From: Paraglaciecola mesophila KMM 241
GTDB taxonomy: Bacteria; Pseudomonadota; Gammaproteobacteria; Enterobacterales; Alteromonadaceae
DNA: 64,000 nucleotides
Assembly: GCF_000315015.1 (NCBI RefSeq)
Contig: NZ_BAEP01000080.1
Location: 1 to 64,000, forward strand
Reading direction: 5' to 3'
Positions 37,618-44,861 of this stretch are shown here, piece after piece (positions within the stretch are counted from its first letter, which is position 1; the number at the start of each line of letters is the position of its first letter). Made by a program: the position numbers and the translations under genes. A model generated the notes under the pieces. It was given only the letters and a program-made list of their open reading frames with translations. It was not told where the DNA came from and made no database searches.

Positions 37618-39000
37618 ATGAAAAATCCAAGCGAGAATAAGAATCCAAGAATACTAGACACATCAGCATTGGTTCATGATCCCAAGAGCCTGCTTTCCTA
37701 CAAAGATGATGTGTATATTTGTCTGACGGTGCTAGAAGAGTTAGATAATTTAAAAGAACGTAGGGAGAAGAGCGTTAGTGCTGACGCAAGAGTTGTTATC
37801 AGAATGCTTGAAGACATCATTAACGGACACAGCGCAGAGCAGATGGAGAAGGGCATTCCACTGCCCTCTAATGAGTCTGTCAAACGAGGGAAGCTATTTA
37901 TTGGTATTGACACCAATTTAGATGTTCAAAGCGAATTAAAACAGGGAATTGGTAGCGACGCCGATAATCGTATTATCAACTACGCGCTGCATATGCAGAA
38001 GGTATTGGGACAGGAAGTCACACTAGTATCACGTGACATCAATATGCGACTCAAAGCGAGAACCATTGGTGTCGATGCAGAGGATGTACTTGTAGATCAT
38101 CAAATATCTGACATCGATTTACTGTACACCGGAGTCCAGGCCTTCGAAGGCGATTTGTTTGATCGCGTTAAGTCAGACGATGGGTTTAAGCTTTCCGGTG
38201 AGGTTTATCAACTTGATAGAAACCTCTTTAATGAAGAGGTCCAATACAACATGTTTTGGTATGATGATGCGGGACACATTGGATTTGTTACAGAAGTAAC
38301 AGACGAACATGTCTTCACAAAGTTGCTGCCCAGAAAACACAACAAAATCTGGGGGATAAGCCCCAAGAATTCGAGACAAGCCATTGCTGTGAGTCAATTA
38401 ACTGACCCTCATTTTGATTTAAATATCATCCTTGGCCCTGCTGGCTCCGGAAAGACATTTTTGGCGGTAGCAGCTGCGTTGCACCAAGTTTTGGAGTTGA
38501 AACAGTATAAAAAAATCGTTGTTGTGAGGTCTCGCGACTTTATGGACGAAGACCCCGGCTTCCTTCCCGGAGACCTAAAAGAGAAGTCGATGCCTTTACT
38601 TGCAGGTATTACAGATGCCTTGATTTCAATGCATGCTGATGACGATCATGATGCAAATATTCATGCCACTGTGGAGCATATTATCGAACGAGCGAACATC
38701 GAATTCACCTCAATGGCATATTTCCGAGGCCGCTCTATCGACGATGCCGTTTTAATAATTGACGAAGCTCAGAATATGACTCGTGCACAGATGAAAGGGA
38801 TGCTTAGCCGAGGAGGGAAAAACTGCCGCACAATCCTGCTTGGCAACTTAGCTCAGATTGACGACAAGTTTGTAACACCTGCATCTAGCGGAGCTACAGC
38901 GGCAGTCAACGTATATCGTAATTATGATAAGGGCAGTGTTCTGATATTCGACGAAGTAGAACGAAGCTCGTTGGCGCAGTTTACAGAGCAGAATTTGTAA
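37618..39000 (+). CDS. Island-borne full-length PIN-PhoH family ATPase
   Basis: This complete 460-residue PIN-PhoH protein (PhoH2-like) is a putative RNA/DNA helicase with ribonuclease domain. The start at 37618 follows CAAAGAGGAATTAAA; an in-frame ATG at 37579 lacks such a site. The PIN domain occupies about 8-140 (RILDTSALVHD; SDADNRIINYALH; VSRDINMRLKAR). The ATPase has P-loop GPAGSGKT at residues 273-280 and Walker B LIIDEAQNM (Asp382-Glu383). It also has the sensor-like TILLGNLAQID and the PhoH tail GSVLIFDEVERSSLAQF. It differs at many residues from the interrupted host copy, so it is not a recent duplicate. It probably replaces the function destroyed by the insertion. Confidence 0.9.
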   Translation: MKNPSENKNPRILDTSALVHDPKSLLSYKDDVYICLTVLEELDNLKERREKSVSADARVVIRMLEDIINGHSAEQMEKGIPLPSNESVKRGKLFIGIDTNLDVQSELKQGIGSDADNRIINYALHMQKVLGQEVTLVSRDINMRLKARTIGVDAEDVLVDHQISDIDLLYTGVQAFEGDLFDRVKSDDGFKLSGEVYQLDRNLFNEEVQYNMFWYDDAGHIGFVTEVTDEHVFTKLLPRKHNKIWGISPKNSRQAIAVSQLTDPHFDLNIILGPAGSGKTFLAVAAALHQVLELKQYKKIVVVRSRDFMDEDPGFLPGDLKEKSMPLLAGITDALISMHADDDHDANIHATVEHIIERANIEFTSMAYFRGRSIDDAVLIIDEAQNMTRAQMKGMLSRGGKNCRTILLGNLAQIDDKFVTPASSGATAAVNVYRNYDKGSVLIFDEVERSSLAQFTEQNL

Positions 39001-39538
39001 TCAAGAAATAGGTAAGGCTCTTTTCAGAGCTTCTTTGTAACTTCGATCCTCTTCATCACTGAGTTCAGCGACGGAGGCTCTCGTAAACGATGAGACTGTT
39101 AGCTCTTCAAGAGGTATTTTGCACTGCGTGTGCAAAAACGAAAGTTGATTGATAGGAGATGTTGTTTTACCTGAGCCAGCGCCTGCTAAGGTAAGCGTGT
39201 TTCTTGAGCTAGAGAATTTAAGTTGTCTTTGTTCCTGATTCGGTTGCTTATTTTCCGGTAAATTCATCAGTACTTTGTCTGAAAATTCCTGGCTATCACG
39301 TTCATCGAAATTCTATGGTGTGTCTGGGACGATATACGAATCATGGATTTCGTATTTTGGGACTTCAGTGTAGACATGCTCAATGGTCGTCGTGAGTTCT
39401 TTGGGGCTTTGAAGTAGCCTGCTTTCTGACCTTTTCTAAGATAATGCTTTTTAAACGACACTGCCGTTTTCGAGTGACTTTTTTTGTTGAAAGGCTCAGT
39501 GATTTTAGTAAGTCTTTAACCTTTTTGTTCCAAGACAT
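39001..39538 (-). pseudogene. Remnant of a UvrD/Rep-like helicase gene
   Basis: From an ATG at 39538 preceded by AAAGGAAGT, the frame reads a basic N-terminus (MSWNKKVKDLLKSLSLST...). Near 39,420 it must shift frame to continue as SPKELTTTIEHVYTEVPKYE. It meets a TAG at 39313-39315 and then continues to a superfamily 1 helicase N-terminus with Q-motif PNQEQRQ, P-loop LAGAGSGKTT and motif Ia-like LTVSSFTRASVAEL. The coding sequence stops at 39001, where the convergent island phoH ends, so at least three-quarters of a helicase is missing. The gene carries one frameshift, one nonsense codon and a 3' deletion. Confidence 0.75.
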
Positions 39539-39637
39539 GATACTTCCTTTTTGTTACTACTAAAGTGGTGCCGAAACGGCTTGGAGGCTTTATTTTAATA
39601 GTTCTCATCAGGATTTCGAGAGTCCGCTGTTGCTGTA

Positions 39638-40444
39638 TTAATCATACTTTTCCTTGCTACTTATACACTGCCAAATTGGCTCTTCATCTTCCCACCAGAC
39701 CAAGCTCACAAACTGGTCGTCATGGTAATGAAAGGCATGTTCGTAAACCGTCGCATCATCTGCCCAACCTTCACGGCACCATACATTGCCATCTACTTCA
39801 CCGGGGCCAGTACTTACGCCGTTGACAATCAAGTCATAGATCTTTGAACCATCAGGAACTCTATCTCTTGGGTAAAAGCATCCAGGTAATTGACTGTTTT
39901 TATCAAACAGATACCTGCTTCCGTCTTTGCGGTATATGACAAAGCATCCCATATGGTGATCACTTTTGACCACGCGACGTAAGGTCATCATGAAGCTAGT
40001 GTCGAAAGTGGTTTTAACGGAACTCATCAAGTCTAGATTGAAACGACTTCCTGTCAGATGTTCCTTTAACAAATAGGAGGGAACCAATAGCTCGGACGCG
40101 TAGCTATTGGCCACATTTTCACGATTGCGTGATATTCCACTGGGGTTTTCCATATCTTTGTGGGTACATAAGTTGCCTACTTTTCCGCGATCTTTAAACC
40201 AATGGCCCAGCTCATGGCCGACAGAAAACCGTTTTCTTGGCGCGTCGCTTCCAGAGTTTACAGTAATCGTCGCTCTGTCACCTGCACCAATTATCATTGC
40301 TTCACAGCCGTTGAGTGGTTTCTCTAGAACAATAGCTTGTTGTTCAAATGCTATAGCTTCTATATCTATTTCTTTTGCATCTGATATCGCAAATTCGTCA
40401 ATATATAACGATTCGACAAAATCCTTAATCGCCTTTATCGTCAA
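39638..40444 (-). CDS. ImmA/IrrE-family zinc metallopeptidase
   Basis: This 268-residue COG2856-type protease cleaves repressors in the ImmA, IrrE and CapP systems. The zinc motif HELGH is at residues 77-81 in FSVGHELGHWFKD. The family third-ligand segment ENVANSYASELLVP is at about 109-122 (Glu109). A C-terminal half (about 130-268) of unassigned sequence, rich in Trp and Tyr, may be a sensor domain. Its start overlaps the preceding gene by 20 bp, so it is coupled to the 143-aa protein and sigma-like genes. It lies 1.2 kb from the divergent CBASS operon. I infer a regulatory role for that operon. Confidence 0.85.
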   Translation of the reverse strand: MTIKAIKDFVESLYIDEFAISDAKEIDIEAIAFEQQAIVLEKPLNGCEAMIIGAGDRATITVNSGSDAPRKRFSVGHELGHWFKDRGKVGNLCTHKDMENPSGISRNRENVANSYASELLVPSYLLKEHLTGSRFNLDLMSSVKTTFDTSFMMTLRRVVKSDHHMGCFVIYRKDGSRYLFDKNSQLPGCFYPRDRVPDGSKIYDLIVNGVSTGPGEVDGNVWCREGWADDATVYEHAFHYHDDQFVSLVWWEDEEPIWQCISSKEKYD

Positions 40445-40856
40445 CGTCGATCACTCCCATAGCTACAAGGTTTGCGATTATTTGATTCGCATCTTCATCC
40501 GTGAATTCTTTACCTTCTCTATGCGCGACAGTAAGGTTTTCTGGTAGCTTTCGCTGTTTGAGTAAATCAATCAGGATTGCTTTTGCGTCTTTCCCTTTTT
40601 TTGCTAAAAACGCTGCAACGTCCACGGAATCATGTTTTTTCTTCTCTAGCTCTAGTTTTGCTCTGGCATCTTTCAATCTATTCTTTTTAAGTTGTTGTTT
40701 GTGTTTTTTCACACTGTTTAAAAATTGAGATTGAGTGGTTTGAATTTCATCCGCAGTAATATTGAATTCAGCCATAAGCTCACTGACTGAAGCACTGGCA
40801 ATTTTCTCGATCATGATATCGTCGAGTAAATTGTTCATCTGTTTGTTAGCCATCAT
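40425..40856 (-). CDS. Small basic helical protein of the sigma/ImmA cassette (unknown family)
   Basis: I do not recognise this 143-residue protein. The N-terminal third is acidic to neutral (LLDDIMIEKIASASVSELMAE). The middle (about 50-75) is a Lys/Arg-rich helix (KKHKQQLKKNRLKDARAK) typical of a coiled coil or nucleic-acid contact, and the C-terminus is acidic (VIDVDDKGD). It overlaps the sigma-like gene by 4 bp and the protease gene by 20 bp. A position between a sigma-like factor and an ImmA/IrrE protease makes it a candidate anti-sigma or repressor substrate of the protease. That is an inference from context only. Confidence 0.65.
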   Translation of the reverse strand: MMANKQMNNLLDDIMIEKIASASVSELMAEFNITADEIQTTQSQFLNSVKKHKQQLKKNRLKDARAKLELEKKKHDSVDVAAFLAKKGKDAKAILIDLLKQRKLPENLTVAHREGKEFTDEDANQIIANLVAMGVIDVDDKGD

Positions 40857-41395
40857 CCAGTCTCCTTAAGGTATTTTTGTCCGTTCCTTACGATGCGCCT
40901 ACGCGTTGTGTCATAGGCTTTTTCATCTCCAGCAAATACTGACTCTAAGATTTCCAATTTATTTTGACCTTCTTGTGTGGCTGCCAAAAAACGCATTGCT
41001 ACATCATCATGGTTGAAGTTGTTGAGCAAAACACTCCAACGAGAATCAGTAGTGTCGTCATCCTCGATGTTTTGAATGTTGCCTGCTTCTTCATGTTCAT
41101 CGAACGACTCAGAATGTTTGAAAATCTTTTCTTGATTTCGTTCAGCCATTCCAGAGCAGATACTTCTCATAACATTACAAATGGCTTTTGTAAGTGGCAT
41201 ATCTTTGGGGATGTGCCGATCATCATCAAGAATTCGCACTAATGCTTCGTTGAACACTTCTTCAGCTTTAATTGCGAGTCCAGATTTTCCTACGATGTGC
41301 TTCGATAAGATTACTGTTCTTGTAAGCACTTCATCAGTATTTGACTCAAGTGCCTTCAATATCTCATCGACCGTGTAGTAGTCGTAGTTCTTCAT
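40853..41395 (-). CDS. Sigma-70-like (ECF-type) transcription factor
   Basis: This 180-residue protein has the outline of a small sigma factor. The helical segment AEEVFNEALVRILDD followed by PLTKAICNVMRSICSGMAE (about 43-85) resembles region 2. The C-terminal GQNKLEILESVFAGDEKAYDTTRRRIVRNGQKYL (about 140-175) resembles the region 4 helix-turn-helix. The match is remote and the -35 helix is diverged, so it could also be a different DNA-binding regulator. It is the first gene of the minus-strand cassette, with AAGGGAGT before its ATG. It starts 18 bp from the tandem-repeat leader shared with the CBASS operon. Confidence 0.65.
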   Translation of the reverse strand: MKNYDYYTVDEILKALESNTDEVLTRTVILSKHIVGKSGLAIKAEEVFNEALVRILDDDRHIPKDMPLTKAICNVMRSICSGMAERNQEKIFKHSESFDEHEEAGNIQNIEDDDTTDSRWSVLLNNFNHDDVAMRFLAATQEGQNKLEILESVFAGDEKAYDTTRRRIVRNGQKYLKETG

Positions 41396-41412
41396 TTGCT
41401 ACTCCCTTAGAC

Positions 41413-41513
41413 GGACAAAAAATAATTTCTGGACATTGTCCAGTTTTTAAACTTAGTTCGGCCTCAATAGATATGGGGCAAAACTGCGTGGTTGGATGTT
41501 ACCGAATTAATCA
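41413..41513 (+). repeat. Tandem leader repeat, unit 1
   Basis: This is the first of two imperfect direct copies of about 100 bp between the divergent sigma-like and CBASS operons. Blocks shared with unit 2, in the same order, are GGACAAAA, TGTCCAGTTTTT, TCGGCCT, GATGTTACCGAATTA and T(A/G)A-GGA. The start-to-start distance is 101 bp. The middle part (about 41,464-41,490) is diverged between copies. A third, short copy of the GGAYAAAAAA start lies at 41614, directly before the first gene of the plus-strand operon. Confidence 0.75.
41429..41443. promoter_or_regulatory. 15-bp perfect palindrome, candidate operator
   Basis: CTGGACATTGTCCAG has two 7-bp arms around a single central T. It lies 34 bp upstream of the sigma-like gene start. 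The matching site in unit 2 (41531-41545, CTTAACAATGTCCAG) keeps the right arm but not the left. Dyad symmetry in a divergent promoter region is what a dimeric repressor would bind; the binding protein is unknown. Confidence 0.55.
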
Positions 41514-41613
41514 GGACAAAAGTAATTGTTCTTAACAATGTCCAGTTTTTGACCAATGCTCGGCCTTAAACAATAAGGCTGAGTTGAATAATTAGATGTT
41601 ACCGAATTAGTGA
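41514..41613 (+). repeat. Tandem leader repeat, unit 2
   Basis: This is the second copy of the 100-bp leader. It ends in TTAGTGA followed by GGATAAAAAAAT and the ATG at 41626. It contains a perfect 6-bp hairpin, GCCTTA / TAAGGC (41563-41579), that unit 1 lacks. The promoter of the CBASS operon should lie in this unit; I could not assign -35/-10 boxes with confidence. Confidence 0.7.
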
Positions 41614-41625
41614 GGATAAAAAAAT

Positions 41626-41991
41626 ATGCCAAACGCGAAGACACATATGTTGGTAGGAGCTGGAGTAGGTTTGACTGCTGCATTACGAGATAAAAAAAAG
41701 CATCCAGCCAGTCACAACGTTGTAGTTGCACCTGCTATAGGAGCCTTTATGGGAAGACTACCGGACATTTTAGAGCCTGCTTTGCATCCCAATCATCGAC
41801 AGTTTCTCCACGGAATGACTGTGTTGACGTTGCTCACCGCCGGATTACTGAAAGCGTATCGGTGGTCGCCTGACGAGCCATTTGAAAAGTTTCTTCGGGG
41901 GCTCATGTTAATTGGTGGGGGAGCTTACCTTAGCCACTTAATTTGTGATGCATCAACACCGAAGGGCCTGCCATTAGTTGGTAAATTATGA
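41626..41991 (+). CDS. Small YdjM/DUF457-like membrane protein
   Basis: This 121-residue protein resembles the YdjM-like metal-dependent hydrolase family. It has the N-terminal NAKTHMLVGAGVG with an early His, a central LPDILEPALHPNHRQFLHG (about 45-63) with Asp and His residues that could bind metal, and YLSHLICDASTPKGLPL near the end. Two to three hydrophobic helices are visible. The usual second half of longer family members is absent. It is the first gene of the plus-strand operon, 12 bp before the CD-NTase. Its link with CBASS is positional; a phage-defence role is inferred. Confidence 0.7.
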   Translation: MPNAKTHMLVGAGVGLTAALRDKKKHPASHNVVVAPAIGAFMGRLPDILEPALHPNHRQFLHGMTVLTLLTAGLLKAYRWSPDEPFEKFLRGLMLIGGGAYLSHLICDASTPKGLPLVGKL

Positions 41992-42003
41992 TGGAGGAAG
42001 GCT

Positions 42004-43254
42004 ATGAGTTCACTATTTAACAATGCTCGGGCTCTAAGCGAGCAAAAGAAATCCATGTTGGTGGAGATGTTGGACTCAGTGTTCGACAATCTAGACCTGA
42101 CTAAAACGCAGCGAGAGCGCATTGAAACGGCTTACAAGGCGGTCGGCAACTATTTAGCAAGTTGTGAACATCCGTTGCTGGAAGGAGCACAGATATACCC
42201 TCAGGGATCTATGCGACTTCGGACCACGAATAAGCCCTTGGGCCAAGAAGAGTTTGATGTCGATCTCATTCTGTTTTTGCCCAACGCTGCTTTTGCTACA
42301 CGGGACGAAATCGTCAGCGTGGTCAAGCAGCATCTGTTAGACAACGAAGTATATAAAGAATTGGTAGAAGACCTACCCAGAGGATTACGCATTAACTATA
42401 AAGGTGATTATCACTTAGATATCACGCCTGCAAAAGCGTATGATCTACAGGGATTACAAGGGCATCCTTTATGGGTTGTCGATAAGCACACTGGTTTTAA
42501 AGAGTCGAACCCCGAGGGTATGGCCCAGGGATTTGATAAAGCCTGTTCCATGTTACCCGTGATACGCAAAGCGCACGTGTTTATGGAGGCATTGACCAAC
42601 CGTTCTGTAACGGAATTGCCAGACCAGTTAAAGAAAAAGCCACTTAATCGGATTATTCAAATTTTAAAACGTCATCGCGATGTTTGGTCTCAACAAGACG
42701 GCAACATTCACGCTGATTTTCGCCCCATCTCTGTGGTTATTACAATGCTCGCCAGCCTGGCCTATGTTGAGGTTGTAAAGTCCGGTAAGGAGTACGACAA
42801 CGAGTTTGATTTGATCTTAGACGTTATCGAGCTGATGCCGCATCACATTGAGAACAATTTTGATGAAGTGCTCATCACAAACCCGACAATGAAACCCGAA
42901 AACTATGCCGAGAAGTGGAATCGGGTTGAAGGACTAGAGGGGCAAAAATACCGCAACGCCTTTTATGCGTGGCATCGTGCCGCCGTTGACACGTTTGAGC
43001 ATTTAGCGAGTGCAAACAATCAAGGTATAGACAATGTGTTCACTGCTTTGTCGGGGGCGTTTGGTGAACGGCCTGTCGTTGCCGCGAAGGACCGGATCAT
43101 CGAAACGGTGAATGCGAATAGGAGCAATGGAAACTTAAGTGTCGCACTTGGGACTGGCGCAATAACAACAACCGTCGCCGGAAAGGCGAACGCTGCTTCA
43201 CGTGTCGTCACCCCAGTGGTGAAAGTGAAAGGAAACCGATTCTATGGCGACTGA
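42004..43254 (+). CDS. CBASS CD-NTase (cGAS/DncV-like nucleotidyltransferase)
   Basis: This synthesises a cyclic di- or oligonucleotide alarm when phage is sensed. The 416-residue protein has the nucleotidyltransferase GS motif in YPQGSMRLRT (Gly68-Ser69). The first two catalytic acids are in EEFDVDLI (Asp85, Asp87) and the third in GDYHLDITPA (Asp139). The helical C-terminal domain (about 190-400) completes the CD-NTase fold. The clade and product nucleotide cannot be read reliably. AGGAAGGCT precedes the ATG. It overlaps the E2-like gene by 11 bp, and the SAVED effector two genes down implies a cyclic-nucleotide ligand. Confidence 0.93.
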   Translation: MSSLFNNARALSEQKKSMLVEMLDSVFDNLDLTKTQRERIETAYKAVGNYLASCEHPLLEGAQIYPQGSMRLRTTNKPLGQEEFDVDLILFLPNAAFATRDEIVSVVKQHLLDNEVYKELVEDLPRGLRINYKGDYHLDITPAKAYDLQGLQGHPLWVVDKHTGFKESNPEGMAQGFDKACSMLPVIRKAHVFMEALTNRSVTELPDQLKKKPLNRIIQILKRHRDVWSQQDGNIHADFRPISVVITMLASLAYVEVVKSGKEYDNEFDLILDVIELMPHHIENNFDEVLITNPTMKPENYAEKWNRVEGLEGQKYRNAFYAWHRAAVDTFEHLASANNQGIDNVFTALSGAFGERPVVAAKDRIIETVNANRSNGNLSVALGTGAITTTVAGKANAASRVVTPVVKVKGNRFYGD

Positions 43255-43735
43255 CAGAGCGTTTTTAAAGCGTTTGGAAAACCCTGTGGTTGGAATACGC
43301 GACCAATATCTGGCTTTGAAGAAATATTGTCCGGGAACAGTTGAGATCCTAGACAATGATAAAACGGTACAGTGGGAAGGAACGCTACAGCCGACCCCGG
43401 TTTCAAGAGAGTATCAGGTGGTCATTCGATATACGCTCAGCCATCCTCCTGTTTGCGTTGTTAAATCCCCTGAGCTAACTGCTTTGGCTGAAGGCCAGAA
43501 AATACCTCACATCTACCAGAACCAAACGGGTATCAGAGGAATACATCTCTGCCTGTTTTTACCCGTTATCAAACAAAAAAACAAAGTCAGCGAATGGCAG
43601 TCCACCATGTTCTTGGCAGATACAATCTTGCCGTGGGCGTCGATGTGGTTGCTTTATTTTGAGTTTTGGCTGGCTTGCGGCAAGTGGGACGGTGGCGGTG
43701 TAGAGCATGATGAAAACGATGGGAGCGAGGAATGA
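43244..43735 (+). CDS. CBASS E2-like protein (type II-short ancillary protein)
   Basis: This 163-residue stand-alone E2 (ubiquitin-conjugating-like) protein is of the kind found in short type II CBASS, where it lacks the E1-JAB partners. It has the beta-sheet core YQVVIRYTLSHPPVCVV (about 57-73). The expected catalytic Cys103 is in GIHLCLFLP, and the C-terminal family block is ILPWASMWLLYFEFWLACGKWDGGGVEH (about 128-155). In studied systems such proteins modify the CD-NTase C-terminus and prime it. The CD-NTase here ends in KGNRFYGD, so a penultimate Gly is available. It overlaps both neighbours (11 bp and 4 bp). Confidence 0.85.
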   Translation: MATDRAFLKRLENPVVGIRDQYLALKKYCPGTVEILDNDKTVQWEGTLQPTPVSREYQVVIRYTLSHPPVCVVKSPELTALAEGQKIPHIYQNQTGIRGIHLCLFLPVIKQKNKVSEWQSTMFLADTILPWASMWLLYFEFWLACGKWDGGGVEHDENDGSEE

Positions 43736-44835
43736 AAAAAGCAATCAGTTATTTCATTGAAAAAGTCGCAGATTGGTTATTCAGAAGGCGGTCGTCTGCA
43801 CTGATTGTTTTCAGAACTGGCGGTGCGCTTTTTTCCATGACTCTGATTGGAAGCTGGGCGGTATCGTTTTCTTACTCAGATGCCGCGAGAACGCTGGTAT
43901 TTGGTTATCAATCATCAAGCACGACACAAATCATCCTTAATATCGGTTTTGTTGTCGGAATTTTACTAACGGCCTTAGGGGCTGTGTGGGAGTATCAGCG
44001 TTATCGGGATGAAAAGAAACGGAATGAGAAAAAGAAGACCGTCGTTATTGAGCAACGAGGGTTGGTCGATACGTCTGATTCTCCGCTGAGTGAATTCATC
44101 AAAAATGAATGCACATGGCAAGTCGATTCACTCGTCCAAGAGATACGTGAACGGGTTACTGAGAACGTGATCAGTAGACCTGATTTGGCGTTAGCCAAGG
44201 TTAATAATCTAAAGATGAGCCTTGCTGAAAAAACGGCTCAGTTGGCAGCCTCAGATATCTCTATTGCTTACGGTGGTGTACTTCCGGTTCCCTTTGCATT
44301 TTATACTGGCTACCTGCTGGATGATGAAAGTCGAATCACACTGCATGACTGGGACCGAGATATTGGGGACTGGCGTGATTTAGATGAAATTGATGATGGT
44401 GAAGAATTCATTGTCGAACAATCGTCAGCAATCGGCAAGTCAGTCGTGCTGGCCGTTTCAGTGTCTTATCCCGTTGATAGACTGTCTATTGCCAGCGTTT
44501 TCGCTGGTCTACCAGTCCATTATCTATCTTTACCAACACTCGACAGAAACAACCACTGGTCAAAAGCAAAACAAGATCGTCTTAGCGGAGAGTTCTTTGA
44601 ATATTGCAAGACGCTGCTAGGACTGGGCGTTGAGCATATCCATCTTGTACTAGCCTCGCAAAATAGCATTGCCTTCAGATTCGGCCAATCTTATGACAAG
44701 CGGAATCTGCCAAGCGTTTCTGTGTACCAGTATGAACGACACCAAGCGACGAGATACCCGTGGTGCGTTCATATACCGCATGAAGATGGAAAGAACGTTG
44801 AAGTTATTCAAACCAAATTCAAGCAGGTTGCTTGA
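43732..44835 (+). CDS. CBASS effector with two transmembrane helices and SAVED domain (Cap14-like)
   Basis: This is the membrane effector of the CBASS operon, 367 residues. Two transmembrane helices lie at about 24-47 and 66-88, followed by a charged linker (YRDEKKRNEKKK). A SAVED domain at about 170-365, which in the family binds cyclic oligonucleotides, includes KSVVLAVSVSYPVD, GLGVEHIHLVLASQNSIAFRFGQ and the tail RYPWCVHIP. This order equals Cap14. On ligand binding it is expected to disrupt the inner membrane. It overlaps the E2 gene by 4 bp and closes the core operon. Confidence 0.88.
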   Translation: MKKAISYFIEKVADWLFRRRSSALIVFRTGGALFSMTLIGSWAVSFSYSDAARTLVFGYQSSSTTQIILNIGFVVGILLTALGAVWEYQRYRDEKKRNEKKKTVVIEQRGLVDTSDSPLSEFIKNECTWQVDSLVQEIRERVTENVISRPDLALAKVNNLKMSLAEKTAQLAASDISIAYGGVLPVPFAFYTGYLLDDESRITLHDWDRDIGDWRDLDEIDDGEEFIVEQSSAIGKSVVLAVSVSYPVDRLSIASVFAGLPVHYLSLPTLDRNNHWSKAKQDRLSGEFFEYCKTLLGLGVEHIHLVLASQNSIAFRFGQSYDKRNLPSVSVYQYERHQATRYPWCVHIPHEDGKNVEVIQTKFKQVA

Positions 44836-44861
44836 TGTTATACCAAAAGAAGGAGTCAATT

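Noticed and set aside
39454..39538. Interpreting the helicase remnant as three in-frame stops from its ATG
   Set aside because: Codon-by-codon reading shows the ATG frame stays open past 39,420; the break is a frameshift near there plus a single TAG at 39313-39315.
39638..41395. Canonical CapH-CapP regulator pair
   Set aside because: The protease fits, but neither partner shows a clear HTH repressor of the CapH type, so only an analogy is claimed.
41413..41625. Direct repeats suggesting a CRISPR array
   Set aside because: There are only two full copies of about 100 bp with conserved blocks spread through the whole unit, no short uniform repeats or unique spacers, and no cas genes.
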